The notes beneath the pieces were generated by a model. The model made no database searches, was not told the origin of the DNA, and was given only the letters and a program-made list of their open reading frames with translations. DNA of 20,230 nt, taken from the NCBI GenBank assembly GCA_949284615.1, contig CASDWL010000036.1, positions 1 to 20,230 of the forward strand. The letters run 5' to 3'. Both the position numbers and the translations under genes were made by a program. This DNA is from an uncultured Mycoplasma sp. Its GTDB lineage: Bacteria > Bacillota_I > Bacilli_A > Mycoplasmatales > Metamycoplasmataceae. Below, piece after piece: positions 20,148 to 20,230 of the stretch (the first letter of the stretch is position 1; each line of letters starts with the position of its first letter).

Positions 20148-20230
20148 CCCAAATTGTAATTACAATCGCAACACTTAATAAAATTATGAAAGGTTGGGGT
20201 TGTGATTTTTTTATATAAAAAATCCTTCCA
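20138..20230 (-). CDS. possible C-terminal end of an unrecognised minus-strand gene
   Basis: On the minus strand an open frame enters from the right edge and runs 30 codons to TAA at 20140-20138, ending FHNFIKCCDCNYNLGMI. The C-C-x-C cluster could bind metal, but no family is recognised from so short a piece. It would converge on obgE with 12 bases between stops. An alternative reading is that this is non-coding and holds an obgE terminator: AATCGCAAC near 20164 can pair with GTTGTGATT near 20199, before seven T. An open frame of this length can arise by chance here. Confidence 0.4.
   Translation of the reverse strand, partial: WKDFLYKKITTPTFHNFIKCCDCNYNLGMI

Overview
The window is strongly A+T-rich, and TGA must be read as tryptophan. 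In-frame TGA codons fall at conserved Trp positions in leuS, dnaK, hrcA, obgE and others, so most genes run on well past the first TGA. Together with two Cys-lipobox lipoproteins, this points to a Mollicutes genome using translation table 4 (Mycoplasma sensu lato). A leucyl-tRNA synthetase without its editing domain recalls Mycoplasma mobile, but the species is an inference.

Layout. (1) Positions 1-1424, minus strand: pth followed one base later by tilS, which runs off the left edge. (2) 1539-6963, minus strand: one very large modular surface lipoprotein made of repeated beta-rich modules, now interrupted by two frame breaks, one of them at a run of seven C. (3) 7228-9120, minus strand: leuS, reduced to 630 residues. 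(4) 9469-10965, plus strand: an unrelated lipoprotein of unknown function. (5) 11213-12085, plus strand: a Cof-type HAD phosphatase, converging on a short YigZ/IMPACT-family gene on the minus strand (12091-12468). (6) 12596-16486, plus strand: a heat-shock locus in the order CIRCE operator, dnaK, terminator, hrcA, grpE. (7) 16516-18851, plus strand: an ABC-2-like permease and an unusual ABC ATPase. (8) 18866-20125, plus strand: obgE, meeting a probable minus-strand gene end at the right edge.

How the parts work together. DnaK and GrpE are chaperone and nucleotide-exchange factor, and HrcA is the repressor that reads the CIRCE site overlapping the dnaK -10 box. HrcA is therefore partly downstream of its own operator. 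GrpE carries an extra N-terminal domain that resembles an FKBP/trigger-factor prolyl-isomerase fold. pth and tilS serve translation (peptidyl-tRNA recycling and tRNA-Ile lysidine formation), as do leuS and obgE.

The points most worth a second look are the FKBP-like/GrpE fusion, the editing-less LeuRS, the ABC ATPase with substituted catalytic residues, the frameshifted modular lipoprotein with its poly-C tract, and a recurring arrangement in which the -10 box sits 6-13 bases before the start codon with no Shine-Dalgarno sequence (leaderless or near-leaderless mRNAs). No tRNA, rRNA, CRISPR array or insertion sequence was recognised.
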